Below are positions 56,446-64,000 of a stretch of DNA of 64,000 nt, piece by piece (position 1 is the first letter of the stretch; the number at the start of each line of letters is the position of its first letter). Location: contig JAUCEP010000002.1 in the NCBI GenBank assembly GCA_030348875.1, forward strand, positions 3,303,001 to 3,367,000, written 5' to 3'. The notes under the pieces are model-generated. The model was given only the letters and a program-made list of their open reading frames with translations. It was not told where the DNA came from and ran no database searches. The position numbers and the translations under genes were made by a program. Origin of the DNA: Ureibacillus composti (GTDB lineage Bacteria > Bacillota > Bacilli > Bacillales_A > Planococcaceae).

Positions 56446-56473
56446 GCATACATAATTACATAATTTTTGTAAA
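56445..56473 (-). promoter_or_regulatory. SigA promoter of the GntR regulator gene
   Basis: Minus-strand TTTACA (56468-56473), 17-bp spacer, TATGCT (56445-56450), next to the palindromic operator. Confidence 0.75.
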
Positions 56474-56475
56474 GA

Positions 56476-56507
56476 AAAAACTGTACAAAACGCACAGTTT
56501 TTACTTC
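56476..56507 (-). terminator. Terminator after dnaE
   Basis: AAAACTGT pairs with ACAGTTTT across a nine-base loop; TTTTTTCTTT follows on the minus strand. A T tract on the other side allows two-way action. Confidence 0.75.
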
Positions 56508-56525
56508 AAATCCTATAATATTTTG

Positions 56526-59500
56526 TTAAATCAGTTTCATAGACTTTACTTTTATTTGTGATTTTCCAAATCTAAAATCTACGCTTCCCTCTACATATAC
56601 AATTTTCTCTTCTTTAATCCAGCCGAGTACTTCATTATATTCTTTAGGAAAGAGTGTTGCTGAAACAATACCGTATTCATCTTGTAGTTCTACAAAGGCC
56701 ATTAATTCACCTTTTTTTGTTCGTATTTGACGTATACCCTCAATCATACCGACTAGTTTTACAATGGAATTTGGTCTTAACTGTTGGATTGTTTGGATGT
56801 TACTATTTACATTGCCAAATTTTTTTCGTACAGTTTCAACTGGGTGTTCGGATAAGTAAAATCCAAGTACTTCTTTTTCAAATTGAAGCTTAATTTTTTG
56901 AGGTATTGGCTCTGCATCAATATATTTCGGTTTACCAAAAATAAAATGGTTCGATGAAAATAAATCTTCTTCATCATTTGGTCTCACTATTTTTGCATGT
57001 TTTTCCGCTGCATCAATGCTTGCAAGTAATGTAGCTCGATCTTTCCCAAAATCATCTAACGCCCCAGATTTAATAAGCGGTTCTATAAATTTTCGGTTAA
57101 AATGAATCGCACTTAAAGAAACCGCCAATTCAAACAAATCCTCAAATGGATGCTGTCTCGTATCACGAACAGCCATTAATCTTTGTATGAAAACTTGAGA
57201 AACACCTTTTATAGTAGAAAGACTAAAGCGAATCTTTCCGTTTTCCACTTTAAATGGACGAATACTTTTATGAATTGAAGGCCTTAATAATTCAATACCT
57301 TTCCCTTTCGCCTCTGAAATGATTTGAGAGAGTTTATCTTGATTTCCAATTGCATTAGTCATTAAAGCGCTGTAAAAATTCACTGGATAATTGGCTTTCA
57401 AATAAGCCATTTGATAAGAAATCATACTGTATGCTACTGCATGACTTTTAGGAAAACCATAATCAGCAAATCGTACAATTAATTTATAAACATCTTCAGC
57501 GCTCTTTTCTGGATATCCTTGTAGTATTGCTCCTTTAACAAACGACGTTCTTTGTTCTTCTAACACTTCACGCTTCTTTTTACTTACTGCTCTTCTCAAC
57601 AAATCTGCCTGACCAATCGTAAATCCAGCAAATAGGTTCGCGATTTTCATAATTTGCTCTTGGTAAACGATTACTCCATAAGTTTCTTTTAGAATTGGTT
57701 CTAACACAGGATGCGGCATCACGACCGGTTCTTGTCCATGCTTTCTTCTCGCATATACTGAAATAAACTCCATCGGTCCTGGTCGGTAAAGTGCATTCAC
57801 TGCAACAATGTCTAAAAAATTTGTGGGGATGATTTCCTTAAGTGCTTTTTTCATCCCTTCCGATTCAAGTTGGAAGATTCCTGTTGTATCACCCTGTTGC
57901 AACAACATATATGTTTTTTCATCATTTAATGGAATTTGATTTAAATCAATTTTTACTCGATGAGAATAATAAATTGATTTTCTTATTTGTTCCAAGATAG
58001 TTAAATTACGCAAGCCTAAAAAGTCCATCTTTAATAATCCAGATTGTTCAATTTCCTGCATAGGCCACTGAGTTAAATAAATCCCTTCATGTCCTTCTTG
58101 TATAGGTACTACATCCACAAGTGGCATTGGACTTAATACTACACCAGCCGCATGAGTTGAAGAATTTCTAGGAAGCCCTTCTAATTTTAGGGCTGTTTCA
58201 AACCATCGACGACGAATTTCTTCTCCTTCTACCCATTTGCGGAGATCTTCGGAAGAATTATAGGCTTCTTGTAATGTAATACCCAATCGGTTAGGAATTA
58301 ATCTTGAAATCATTTCTAAAGTTTCTTGTTCAAAATTAAACATCCGCGCAACGTCTCTAGCAACAGCCTTTGCAGAAAGAGTACCGAAAGTAATAATTTG
58401 AGCAACATATTGCTGACCGTATTTTTCAGCAACATATTGAATAACCTTTTGTCTTTTCGTATCGACAAAATCAATATCAATATCGGGTAAAGTAATCCGC
58501 TCTGGATTTAAAAATCGTTCAAATAACAATCCGTATTTCAGCGGATCCACTTGAGTGATCTGTAAACAATATGCGACGAGCGAACTGGCTGATGATCCAC
58601 GTCCAGGTCCAGTTAAAATATTCTCTTTACGTGCAAATCTCATAAAATCTGCAACGATTAAAAAATAATCAGCATAGCCCATCGACGTAATAATTTGTAT
58701 CTCATATTTTAAGCGTTCAATATAATTCCGATCAGGAGTTTCAGTTTGTAATCTCTCCTTTAAGCCAGAGATTGCGGCTCTAGTTAGAACCTCGTCCGCC
58801 GATTCTCCTTCTTTGAGAGGAAATTTAGGCATAAAGTGTTGATTAAAACTGATGTCTACACGACAGTTTAAAAGTAACTGTCTACTAACTTCTAACCATT
58901 GTAGTTGATCGGAATACCAATTCAATAGTTCCTCTTTGGTTGGGAGATATTGCTGAAACATTTGTTTACTTTCTACTTTTTCACTCAATTTCACACCTGT
59001 ATCTATGGATCGTAAAACTTCATATGCAAAGTAATCATTTTGATTCACGAATAAGCTTTCATGCATCGCCATGATTGGTGCTTGTAAATGACGACTTAAA
59101 TGCATGGCATTTTCTTCGAAAGATGACTTTATTCCGCCTGGACGTGAAATGCCAATTACAAAGTTAGATTGAAATAATTGTGCAACTTGCCTTGCTTGCT
59201 GTTCATAATTTTGATTAAACCAAATCGAATCGTCGTCCATTGCTGGTAAGCTACAAATACAGCCCTTTGAGTACCCTACTAACCAACGCCATGGAAGTTG
59301 CTCATCCTTCCGAATGGCAATAGCACTACTAATTTTAAGTATATTTTTATATCCCTCATTAGTTTTCGCATACAACACTAGTGGTAGAGAAATCTCTTCT
59401 TCAAAAAGTACACGTACTTTAAGCCCGACAACTGGATGAATCCCTGCTTTTTTCAAACCATGCCAAAAAGGCAAAAGCCCATACAATTTTGTATTAACAA

Positions 59501-59612
59501 TTGCACATGCTTCTGCCTTCTGTTGTTGTAAAAATGGGATGAGCTCTTCAATACGAATTGTACTTTGTAATAAATCTGCACTAGTTCGTATTTGTGTATA
59601 TACGATTGACAA
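56526..59612 (-). CDS. dnaE: DNA polymerase III alpha subunit DnaE
   Basis: Firmicute DnaE, the primer-extending replicative polymerase next to PolC. It has 1028 residues versus 1115 in B. subtilis. The catalytic core is intact: TGPGRGSSASSLVAY (about 335), LPDIDIDFVDT with the Asp triad (377-382), ASTHAAGVVLS and DFLGLRNLTILE. The N-terminal PHP domain has lost its metal-ligand pattern (YTQIRTSADLL and AIVNTKLYG). The C-terminus stops soon after the OB domain. Start TTG 59612 after GAGGGA. A terminator follows. ytrI/ytrH, near dnaE in B. subtilis, are not present. Confidence 0.92.
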   Translation of the reverse strand: MSIVYTQIRTSADLLQSTIRIEELIPFLQQQKAEACAIVNTKLYGLLPFWHGLKKAGIHPVVGLKVRVLFEEEISLPLVLYAKTNEGYKNILKISSAIAIRKDEQLPWRWLVGYSKGCICSLPAMDDDSIWFNQNYEQQARQVAQLFQSNFVIGISRPGGIKSSFEENAMHLSRHLQAPIMAMHESLFVNQNDYFAYEVLRSIDTGVKLSEKVESKQMFQQYLPTKEELLNWYSDQLQWLEVSRQLLLNCRVDISFNQHFMPKFPLKEGESADEVLTRAAISGLKERLQTETPDRNYIERLKYEIQIITSMGYADYFLIVADFMRFARKENILTGPGRGSSASSLVAYCLQITQVDPLKYGLLFERFLNPERITLPDIDIDFVDTKRQKVIQYVAEKYGQQYVAQIITFGTLSAKAVARDVARMFNFEQETLEMISRLIPNRLGITLQEAYNSSEDLRKWVEGEEIRRRWFETALKLEGLPRNSSTHAAGVVLSPMPLVDVVPIQEGHEGIYLTQWPMQEIEQSGLLKMDFLGLRNLTILEQIRKSIYYSHRVKIDLNQIPLNDEKTYMLLQQGDTTGIFQLESEGMKKALKEIIPTNFLDIVAVNALYRPGPMEFISVYARRKHGQEPVVMPHPVLEPILKETYGVIVYQEQIMKIANLFAGFTIGQADLLRRAVSKKKREVLEEQRTSFVKGAILQGYPEKSAEDVYKLIVRFADYGFPKSHAVAYSMISYQMAYLKANYPVNFYSALMTNAIGNQDKLSQIISEAKGKGIELLRPSIHKSIRPFKVENGKIRFSLSTIKGVSQVFIQRLMAVRDTRQHPFEDLFELAVSLSAIHFNRKFIEPLIKSGALDDFGKDRATLLASIDAAEKHAKIVRPNDEEDLFSSNHFIFGKPKYIDAEPIPQKIKLQFEKEVLGFYLSEHPVETVRKKFGNVNSNIQTIQQLRPNSIVKLVGMIEGIRQIRTKKGELMAFVELQDEYGIVSATLFPKEYNEVLGWIKEEKIVYVEGSVDFRFGKSQIKVKSMKLI

Positions 59613-59629
59613 ACTTCATCCCTCCATAC

Positions 59630-60574
59630 TTATTTATATAATCGACAAATTTCTTTTAAATCTTCTATGACTTTATCTGCCTCTTCCCAAGAATACGCAG
59701 TAGCACCCGAAGCTAATGGATGTCCCCCTCCGTGATACTTCTTGGCTAATTCATTAATAACAGGACCTTTCGAGCGTAAACGCACACGGATCTGATCTGC
59801 TTCTTCAACTAGTAACACCCAGGCACAAACACCTTTAATATCACTTAACGACCCTACTAGCAATGAAGTCTCAGACGGTGTTACTTTAAATTTCTCAAGG
59901 ACCTCTTTTGTTAATTTAATATATGCAGCTCCATTTTGGTCCATTTTAAAATTTTCATAGATATAGCCTTGTAGATGTAAAAGATTAGGTTCTTTCTCAT
60001 ACAACCCATTAAACAATTCATTCCGGTCAAAGTTATAGCGAATTAATTGTCCTGCAATTTCAAAAGTCCTAAATGTAGCACTTGGATATTTAAACCTACC
60101 TGTATCCCCTACAATTCCCGCGAACAATAATCTTGCGCCAGCATCTGGAAGTTTCCAATTTTTATAATCTCGACCTTCCTCGAAAAGTTCATAAATCATT
60201 TCACTAACTGAACTTGCATCCGTATTTACCCATAGTAAGTCTCCATATGCGTCATCATTCGGATGGTGATCAATTTTTATGAGGAGATCCCCTTTTATGT
60301 ATCGCTCATCAGAAATTCGTTCTGTATTTGCAGTATCAACAACGATTACTAGTGCGCCAACATACACATCATCTTTGATTTCATCAGGATATGCTAAAAA
60401 AGTTAGGGAATCATCATGTTCACCAACTGCATACACTTTCTTATTAGGATAATTCATTTCAATAATCTGTTTTAATCCAATTTGGGAACCATAAGCATCT
60501 GGATCCGGTCGAACATGTCGGTGAAGGATAATTGTACCATACTGCTCAATTTTGTCGATGATTTGTCTTTTCAT
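59630..60574 (-). CDS. nrnA: DHH-family oligoribonuclease/pAp phosphatase NrnA
   Basis: Bifunctional nanoRNase and 3',5'-bisphosphate nucleotidase (B. subtilis NrnA/YtqI). It has 314 residues (B. subtilis 313). The DHH motifs are clear: HVRPDPDAYGSQIGL (motif I), VVDTANTERI (motif II), IKIDHHPNDDAYGDL (DHH triad) and AGIVGDTGRFKY (motif IV). DHHA1 end region: KYHGGGHPLASGA. ATG 60574 follows GGGGGAG. It is 18 bp before dnaE and likely co-transcribed; ytpI is divergent. Confidence 0.95.
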   Translation of the reverse strand: MKRQIIDKIEQYGTIILHRHVRPDPDAYGSQIGLKQIIEMNYPNKKVYAVGEHDDSLTFLAYPDEIKDDVYVGALVIVVDTANTERISDERYIKGDLLIKIDHHPNDDAYGDLLWVNTDASSVSEMIYELFEEGRDYKNWKLPDAGARLLFAGIVGDTGRFKYPSATFRTFEIAGQLIRYNFDRNELFNGLYEKEPNLLHLQGYIYENFKMDQNGAAYIKLTKEVLEKFKVTPSETSLLVGSLSDIKGVCAWVLLVEEADQIRVRLRSKGPVINELAKKYHGGGHPLASGATAYSWEEADKVIEDLKEICRLYK

Positions 60575-60683
60575 GTGTTACTCCCCCTGATCTCTATATT
60601 TTTTTATAATGTATGTTAGCATTTTTATCTGAAAATAGTTACAATAATGTCAGCATTTGATGGAGTGTTTATGGGAGGTTACT

Positions 60684-60989
60684 ATGTTAAATATTATCTT
60701 TATTATTTTTATTGTACTATCTTTCGTTGCTTATCTCTTTTATAAGACGAAACAATTTCGTGTAAATTTACCAATTCGAAAAAAGTGGTATAAAGCAAAG
60801 GCAGGTATCGCATTAGGTATTTTCGTTATAGCATTTGGCATAAATACAAGCATTGTGTACCCAACAGCTATTGGATATGCGATTACAGTCATCTTTGTTA
60901 TTATAGGTTTTATGGAAGCATACGCTAGTTTTAAACGTGCTAGCCACGAAGGTAAGTTTGTAAAGGAAGAATACGAACTTAATAAATAA
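60684..60989 (+). CDS. ytpI: YtpI-like small membrane protein
   Basis: Membrane protein of unknown function. Start ATG 60684 (MLNIIFIIFIVLSFVAYLFY), after GGGAGG, gives 101 residues (B. subtilis YtpI 100); the frame opens earlier at 60657 without a ribosome site. Three hydrophobic spans: about 2-20, 40-60 and 66-85, with a basic loop RVNLPIRKKWYKAKAG between the first two. B. subtilis has ytoI-ytpI-ytqI in this order, which supports the name. A strong terminator follows. Confidence 0.8.
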   Translation: MLNIIFIIFIVLSFVAYLFYKTKQFRVNLPIRKKWYKAKAGIALGIFVIAFGINTSIVYPTAIGYAITVIFVIIGFMEAYASFKRASHEGKFVKEEYELNK

Positions 60990-61031
60990 GAAAAAAGGCA
61001 CCGTCTCAAAATTTTTGAGACGGCTTTTTCT
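60990..61031. terminator. Terminator after ytpI
   Basis: GCaCCGTCTCAAAA pairs with TTTTGAGACGGC, followed by TTTTTC. A tracts on the left side could also serve the minus strand. Confidence 0.88.
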
Positions 61032-61129
61032 TTTGAATTTCAAATTTATGTCTCAGCATATAAAAATTATACAAACTATCCACTCAAAAGGATTAAGTAA
61101 ATTAAAGTAATAAGGTTCACACAAGCCCT

Positions 61130-62437
61130 CTATCGTTCTAAAAGTTGGAACATCATCATTGCTTTCCCAACAAGCGTTGAACCATTATAAACATCAAAAT
61201 CCATTTTCACAAACTTTCGACTCATGTCCAAAATATGTGGAATTACAGTTAATACACTTTCCATTTGTACAGGCTTAATAAAGTAAATCGTCATATTTTC
61301 TGCTACGGCGTCACCACGTTTTTTTCTTTTTAACGCAATTGAACCCACTTCAGAAAGTAATGTTGTAAAGGCGCCATAGGAGATTGCCCCGAATTGGTTT
61401 GTCATTTGTGGAGTGACGGTAAACTCTACAACTAAATCTTCTTCACCCAAAATTTTCATTTCATTTTTTACTATATCGTCAATTGTTTCTCCGTGTTGCG
61501 GTTGACGTTGCGCGTGCTGTAACGCTTTTAAAACGTCTTGACGACTAATAACCCCTTGTAATACACCATCGTCATTTACAATTGGTAATAGATCTATACC
61601 TTCCCAGATCATTCGGTGACCGGCTGATGCAACACTTGTTTTCATTGAAGTAGAAATTGGATGTTTCGTCATTACTTTTTCTATCGGTTCTACTCCTTCT
61701 TTACCTATTACATCCTTTGCTGTAATCATCCCAATTAATTTATTGTTATTGGTAACAACGGGAAATGCTCCATGGGTTGTCCTTGTATTTAATTGATGGA
61801 AATCATTAATTGTTTGTTCCTTTTTTAACATAGCCGTATCTTCAATTGGAACATAAATATCTTCAATTAAAAGGATATCTTTCTTAATTAACTGGTCATA
61901 GATTGCACGGTTAATCATTGTTGCAACTGTAAAAGTATCGTAACTTGAAGAAATAATCGGGAGTTCTAATTCATCAGCCAGATGCTTATTTTCTTCCGTC
62001 GTATCAAATCCACCTGTAATTAGAACTGCAGCTCCTTCTTTTAAGGCTTGTTCATGCGCCTTGAAACGGTTCCCTACTATTAGTAAGCTTCCTGCATCTG
62101 TATACCGCATCATGTCTTCAACTTGCATTGCTCCAATTACAAATTTATTTAACGATTTATGCAAGCCTGACTTTCCGCCTAACACTTGACCATCAACAAT
62201 GTTTACAATTTCTGCAAAGGTTAATCGTTCGATATTTTCTTTTTTCTTTTTCTCAATACGAATCGTTCCTACTCGTTCAATAGAACTCACTAATCGACGG
62301 TTTTCAGCTTCTTTAATTGCTCGATATGCAGTACCTTCACTTACTTGCATTTCCTTTGCGATTTGTCGAACTGAAATTTTGTCGCCAACAGGGAGAGATT
62401 CTATATATTGCAAAATTTTCTCATGTTTTGTTGACAC
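61130..62437 (-). CDS. ytoI: YtoI: HTH, DRTGG, CBS and hotdog domains
   Basis: Multi-domain protein of unknown function. Order: N-terminal winged helix (about 1-65, KISVRQIAKEMQVSEGTAYR), DRTGG domain (about 80-180), a CBS pair (about 185-305; TTHGAFPVVTNNNKLIGMIT, GIDLLPIVNDDGVLQGVIS), and a C-terminal hotdog thioesterase-like fold (about 325-435). I place the start at GTG 62437, four bases after AAGGTGA, because its product (V)STKHEKILQYI aligns with B. subtilis YtoI; an ATG seven codons upstream lies on that site. 435 residues. CBS domains suggest nucleotide sensing, a family-based guess. Confidence 0.87.
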   Translation of the reverse strand: MSTKHEKILQYIESLPVGDKISVRQIAKEMQVSEGTAYRAIKEAENRRLVSSIERVGTIRIEKKKKENIERLTFAEIVNIVDGQVLGGKSGLHKSLNKFVIGAMQVEDMMRYTDAGSLLIVGNRFKAHEQALKEGAAVLITGGFDTTEENKHLADELELPIISSSYDTFTVATMINRAIYDQLIKKDILLIEDIYVPIEDTAMLKKEQTINDFHQLNTRTTHGAFPVVTNNNKLIGMITAKDVIGKEGVEPIEKVMTKHPISTSMKTSVASAGHRMIWEGIDLLPIVNDDGVLQGVISRQDVLKALQHAQRQPQHGETIDDIVKNEMKILGEEDLVVEFTVTPQMTNQFGAISYGAFTTLLSEVGSIALKRKKRGDAVAENMTIYFIKPVQMESVLTVIPHILDMSRKFVKMDFDVYNGSTLVGKAMMMFQLLER

Positions 62438-62560
62438 TTTATCACCTTGTTTCGTCATTCATTTCTTCCAATAGTGTAACATATTTCAAGTATGTATAGA
62501 ATTAAATACCTATCATTAAACTTCCCTATGTGAAAATGTTATTAAAAATTTGACGAAAAT

Positions 62561-62610
62561 AAAAAAGCAGATTGAAATGGACTGTCTAACCCTTCTTCAA
62601 TCTACTTTTA
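62561..62610 (-). terminator. Terminator after ytkL
   Basis: AAAAGTAGATTGAA pairs with TTCAATCTGCTTTT (one G-U pair) over a 22-nt loop, and T runs follow on the minus strand. Confidence 0.7.
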
Positions 62611-62618
62611 ATTAAATG

Positions 62619-63299
62619 CTAAAGTACTACTTTATCACCACTATTTAATATTTGGACGTTGCTAGTCTTCACTAATTCTGCAAAAGTATTTGGATCTTGT
62701 TTAATTACTGGAAACGTATTGTAATGAATCGGTACAACGTTTTTAGGATTTAGTAATGACACTGCATAAGCTGCGTCTTCTGGCCCCATTGTAAAATTAT
62801 CTCCAATCGGTAGAAATGCAACATCAATTGGGTGACGTTCGCCAATTAATTTCATATCACCGAATAATGCAGTATCTCCCGCATGATAAATCGTTACTCC
62901 TTCAGCAAAGAAAAGGATTCCACCAGGATTACCTGCATCAATAATTTCACCATTTTCTGTTTCATATAATGAGCCATGGAAAGCTAATGTGTATTTAACT
63001 TTCCCAAAAGGAAACTCAAAAGCTCCTCCAATGCCCATATTATGAACATTAACTCCTTGAGTAGCTAAATAGTTAGCTAGTTCATTTGGTGCGACAACAA
63101 GTGAGTTATTCGCTTTTGCTAATTCAATCGTGTCACCAACATGGTCGTTATGTCCATGAGTAAGTAAAATCACATCTGGATTTTCTTCTTCAACTTTCAA
63201 ATCAGTCAGGCTATTACCACGAATAAAAGGGTCAATAATTATATTTGTTCCATTAGTTTTAATCTTTACGATTGAGTGTCCATGATATGAAATTTCCAT
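62619..63299 (-). CDS. ytkL: Metallo-beta-lactamase-fold hydrolase YtkL (UPF0173)
   Basis: UPF0173 metal-dependent hydrolase; substrate unknown. Start ATG 63299 ([13 protein letters not shown]) gives 226 residues (B. subtilis 227); an upstream TTG lies over the AGGAGG ribosome site. Metal ligands: [19 protein letters not shown] (HxHxDH), [14 protein letters not shown] (His/Asp) and [13 protein letters not shown] (His). It lies upstream of ytoI on the same strand, with a terminator between them, and is divergent from the M24 peptidase. Confidence 0.9.
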   Translation of the reverse strand: MEISYHGHSIVKIKTNGTNIIIDPFIRGNSLTDLKVEEENPDVILLTHGHNDHVGDTIELAKANNSLVVAPNELANYLATQGVNVHNMGIGGAFEFPFGKVKYTLAFHGSLYETENGEIIDAGNPGGILFFAEGVTIYHAGDTALFGDMKLIGERHPIDVAFLPIGDNFTMGPEDAAYAVSLLNPKNVVPIHYNTFPVIKQDPNTFAELVKTSNVQILNSGDKVVL

Positions 63300-63367
63300 T
63301 TTTAATTGTTCCTCCTTCAATTACGCTTAATTATTCTTTCTCTTTTGAAAGGCTTTTTTCCTTCTAT

Positions 63368-63396
63368 TTGATATACTATTAAAGCCTTTATCTAAT
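63368..63396 (+). promoter_or_regulatory. SigA-like promoter of M24 peptidase
   Basis: TTGATA (63368-63373), 17-bp spacer, TCTAAT (63391-63396). Confidence 0.6.
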
Positions 63397-63420
63397 ACCA
63401 CATTTGAAAGAGAGGAATAT

Positions 63421-64000
63421 ATGTTGGCTAAATTACAACAACTCCAAAGTTACCTACAAGAACAAAATATTGATGCTGCCTTTGTTACAACACCAGATAA
63501 TGTTTTTTATTTTTCAGGATTTAAAAGTAATCCTCATGAACGATTACTTGGTGTAATGGTATTTAAAGAGGCTGAGCCTTTCTTAATTTGCCCCAAAATG
63601 GAAGTACCAGATGCGATTAGCGCTGGATGGAATTATGAAGCAGTTGGTCATTTAGATACTGATAATGCTTGGGAAGTATTATCAAACGCTATAAAAAGTC
63701 GTGGCGTTGACCTTTCAAGTATTGCAATTGAAAAATCTCATTTAACAGTTGAACGCCTTGAAGCACTTCAACAATTTTACCCACAAGCCAATTTTGTCCG
63801 CCTTGATCATAAAATAAACGATTTACGTGTAATAAAGGACCAAGCTGAACTTGAAAAAATGCGGGAAGCTGCACGTTTAGCAGATTTTGCAATTGAAGTT
63901 GGATGCAAAGAGATTGCTGAAGGTAAAACAGAAATGGAAATTCTAACAGCTATTGAAAATGCCATCAGACAAAAGGGTTACTCTATGTCATTTGAAACAA
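63421..64000 (+). CDS. M24-family Xaa-Pro peptidase (5' part)
   Basis: Aminopeptidase P/prolidase-like M24 peptidase; the catalytic domain with the metal ligands is beyond the window edge. The visible 193 residues contain the N-terminal creatinase-like domain (LQQLQSYLQEQNIDAAFVTT, DNVFYFSGFKSNPHERLL) and the start of the pita-bread domain (RVIKDQAELEKMREAARLAD, EIAEGKTEMEILTAIE). Start ATG 63421 follows AGAGAGG. It is divergent from ytkL, a neighbourhood seen in related bacilli. The exact substrate class (dipeptidase or aminopeptidase) cannot be told. Confidence 0.88.
   Translation, partial: MLAKLQQLQSYLQEQNIDAAFVTTPDNVFYFSGFKSNPHERLLGVMVFKEAEPFLICPKMEVPDAISAGWNYEAVGHLDTDNAWEVLSNAIKSRGVDLSSIAIEKSHLTVERLEALQQFYPQANFVRLDHKINDLRVIKDQAELEKMREAARLADFAIEVGCKEIAEGKTEMEILTAIENAIRQKGYSMSFET

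Overview
The window is chromosomal DNA of a low-GC, spore-forming Firmicute. The evidence is the SspI spore protein, two tRNA-type T-box leaders, an L20-type leader, PhoP/PhoR, DnaB/DnaI, PolX/MutSB and CcpA/FadR/SigW-like control sites. Gene order follows several Bacillus subtilis blocks almost gene for gene, but protein divergence and the lost or added neighbours suggest Planococcaceae (Lysinibacillus/Ureibacillus/Solibacillus-like) rather than Bacillus itself. That placement is an inference. I see no prophage, IS element, CRISPR array, rRNA or tRNA gene.

Layout. Positions 1-9 kb: fatty-acid degradation (fadB fragment, fadR, lcfA), then yshE, mutSB, polX, cvpA and zapA on the minus strand, with rnhC divergent. 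10-17.6 kb: an isochorismatase-like hydrolase, a small membrane protein, pheST behind a T-box, an rRNA methyltransferase and nifS. 17.8-21.3 kb: the NAD de novo operon nadB-nadC-nadA, divergent from nifS. 21.4-23.6 kb: sspI, a CarD-like regulator with a double-palindrome promoter, a candidate small RNA and argF. 24-28 kb: ysdC, a dimeric dUTPase, ysdB, ysdA and rplT-rpmI-infC. 28.4-39.2 kb: thrS (T-box), dnaI, dnaB, nrdR, gapB, coaE, mutM and polA. 39.3-46 kb: hflKC, phoPR, a hotdog-fold protein and mdh. 46-50 kb: icd, citZ, ytvI and fxsA. 50.7-59.6 kb: pyk, pfkA, accA, accD, a GntR regulator and dnaE. 59.6-64 kb: nrnA, ytpI, ytoI, ytkL and the start of an M24 peptidase.

How the parts work together. 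Central carbon flow is clustered: pfkA-pyk (glycolysis), gapB (gluconeogenesis), citZ-icd-mdh (TCA cycle) and accDA (entry to fatty-acid synthesis), set against lcfA-fadR-fadB (degradation). Information processing is the second theme: dnaE, polA, polX, mutSB, mutM, rnhC, dnaB, dnaI, nrdR, pheST, thrS and infC-rpmI-rplT. Three membrane-associated genes or operons (ysdB, hflKC, fxsA) carry SigW-like promoters, so the window holds a small envelope-stress group.

The most interesting observations are: a dnaI gene whose homology- and Shine-Dalgarno-supported start codon is ATC; an unclassified, highly structured intergenic element of about 185 nt between pyk and fxsA with three 11-nt repeats; a candidate small RNA of about 165 nt opposing the CarD-like gene; two palindromic operators bracketing the CarD-like promoter; a 31-bp perfect palindrome at the GntR regulator promoter; and a 26-residue membrane peptide coupled to yshE.
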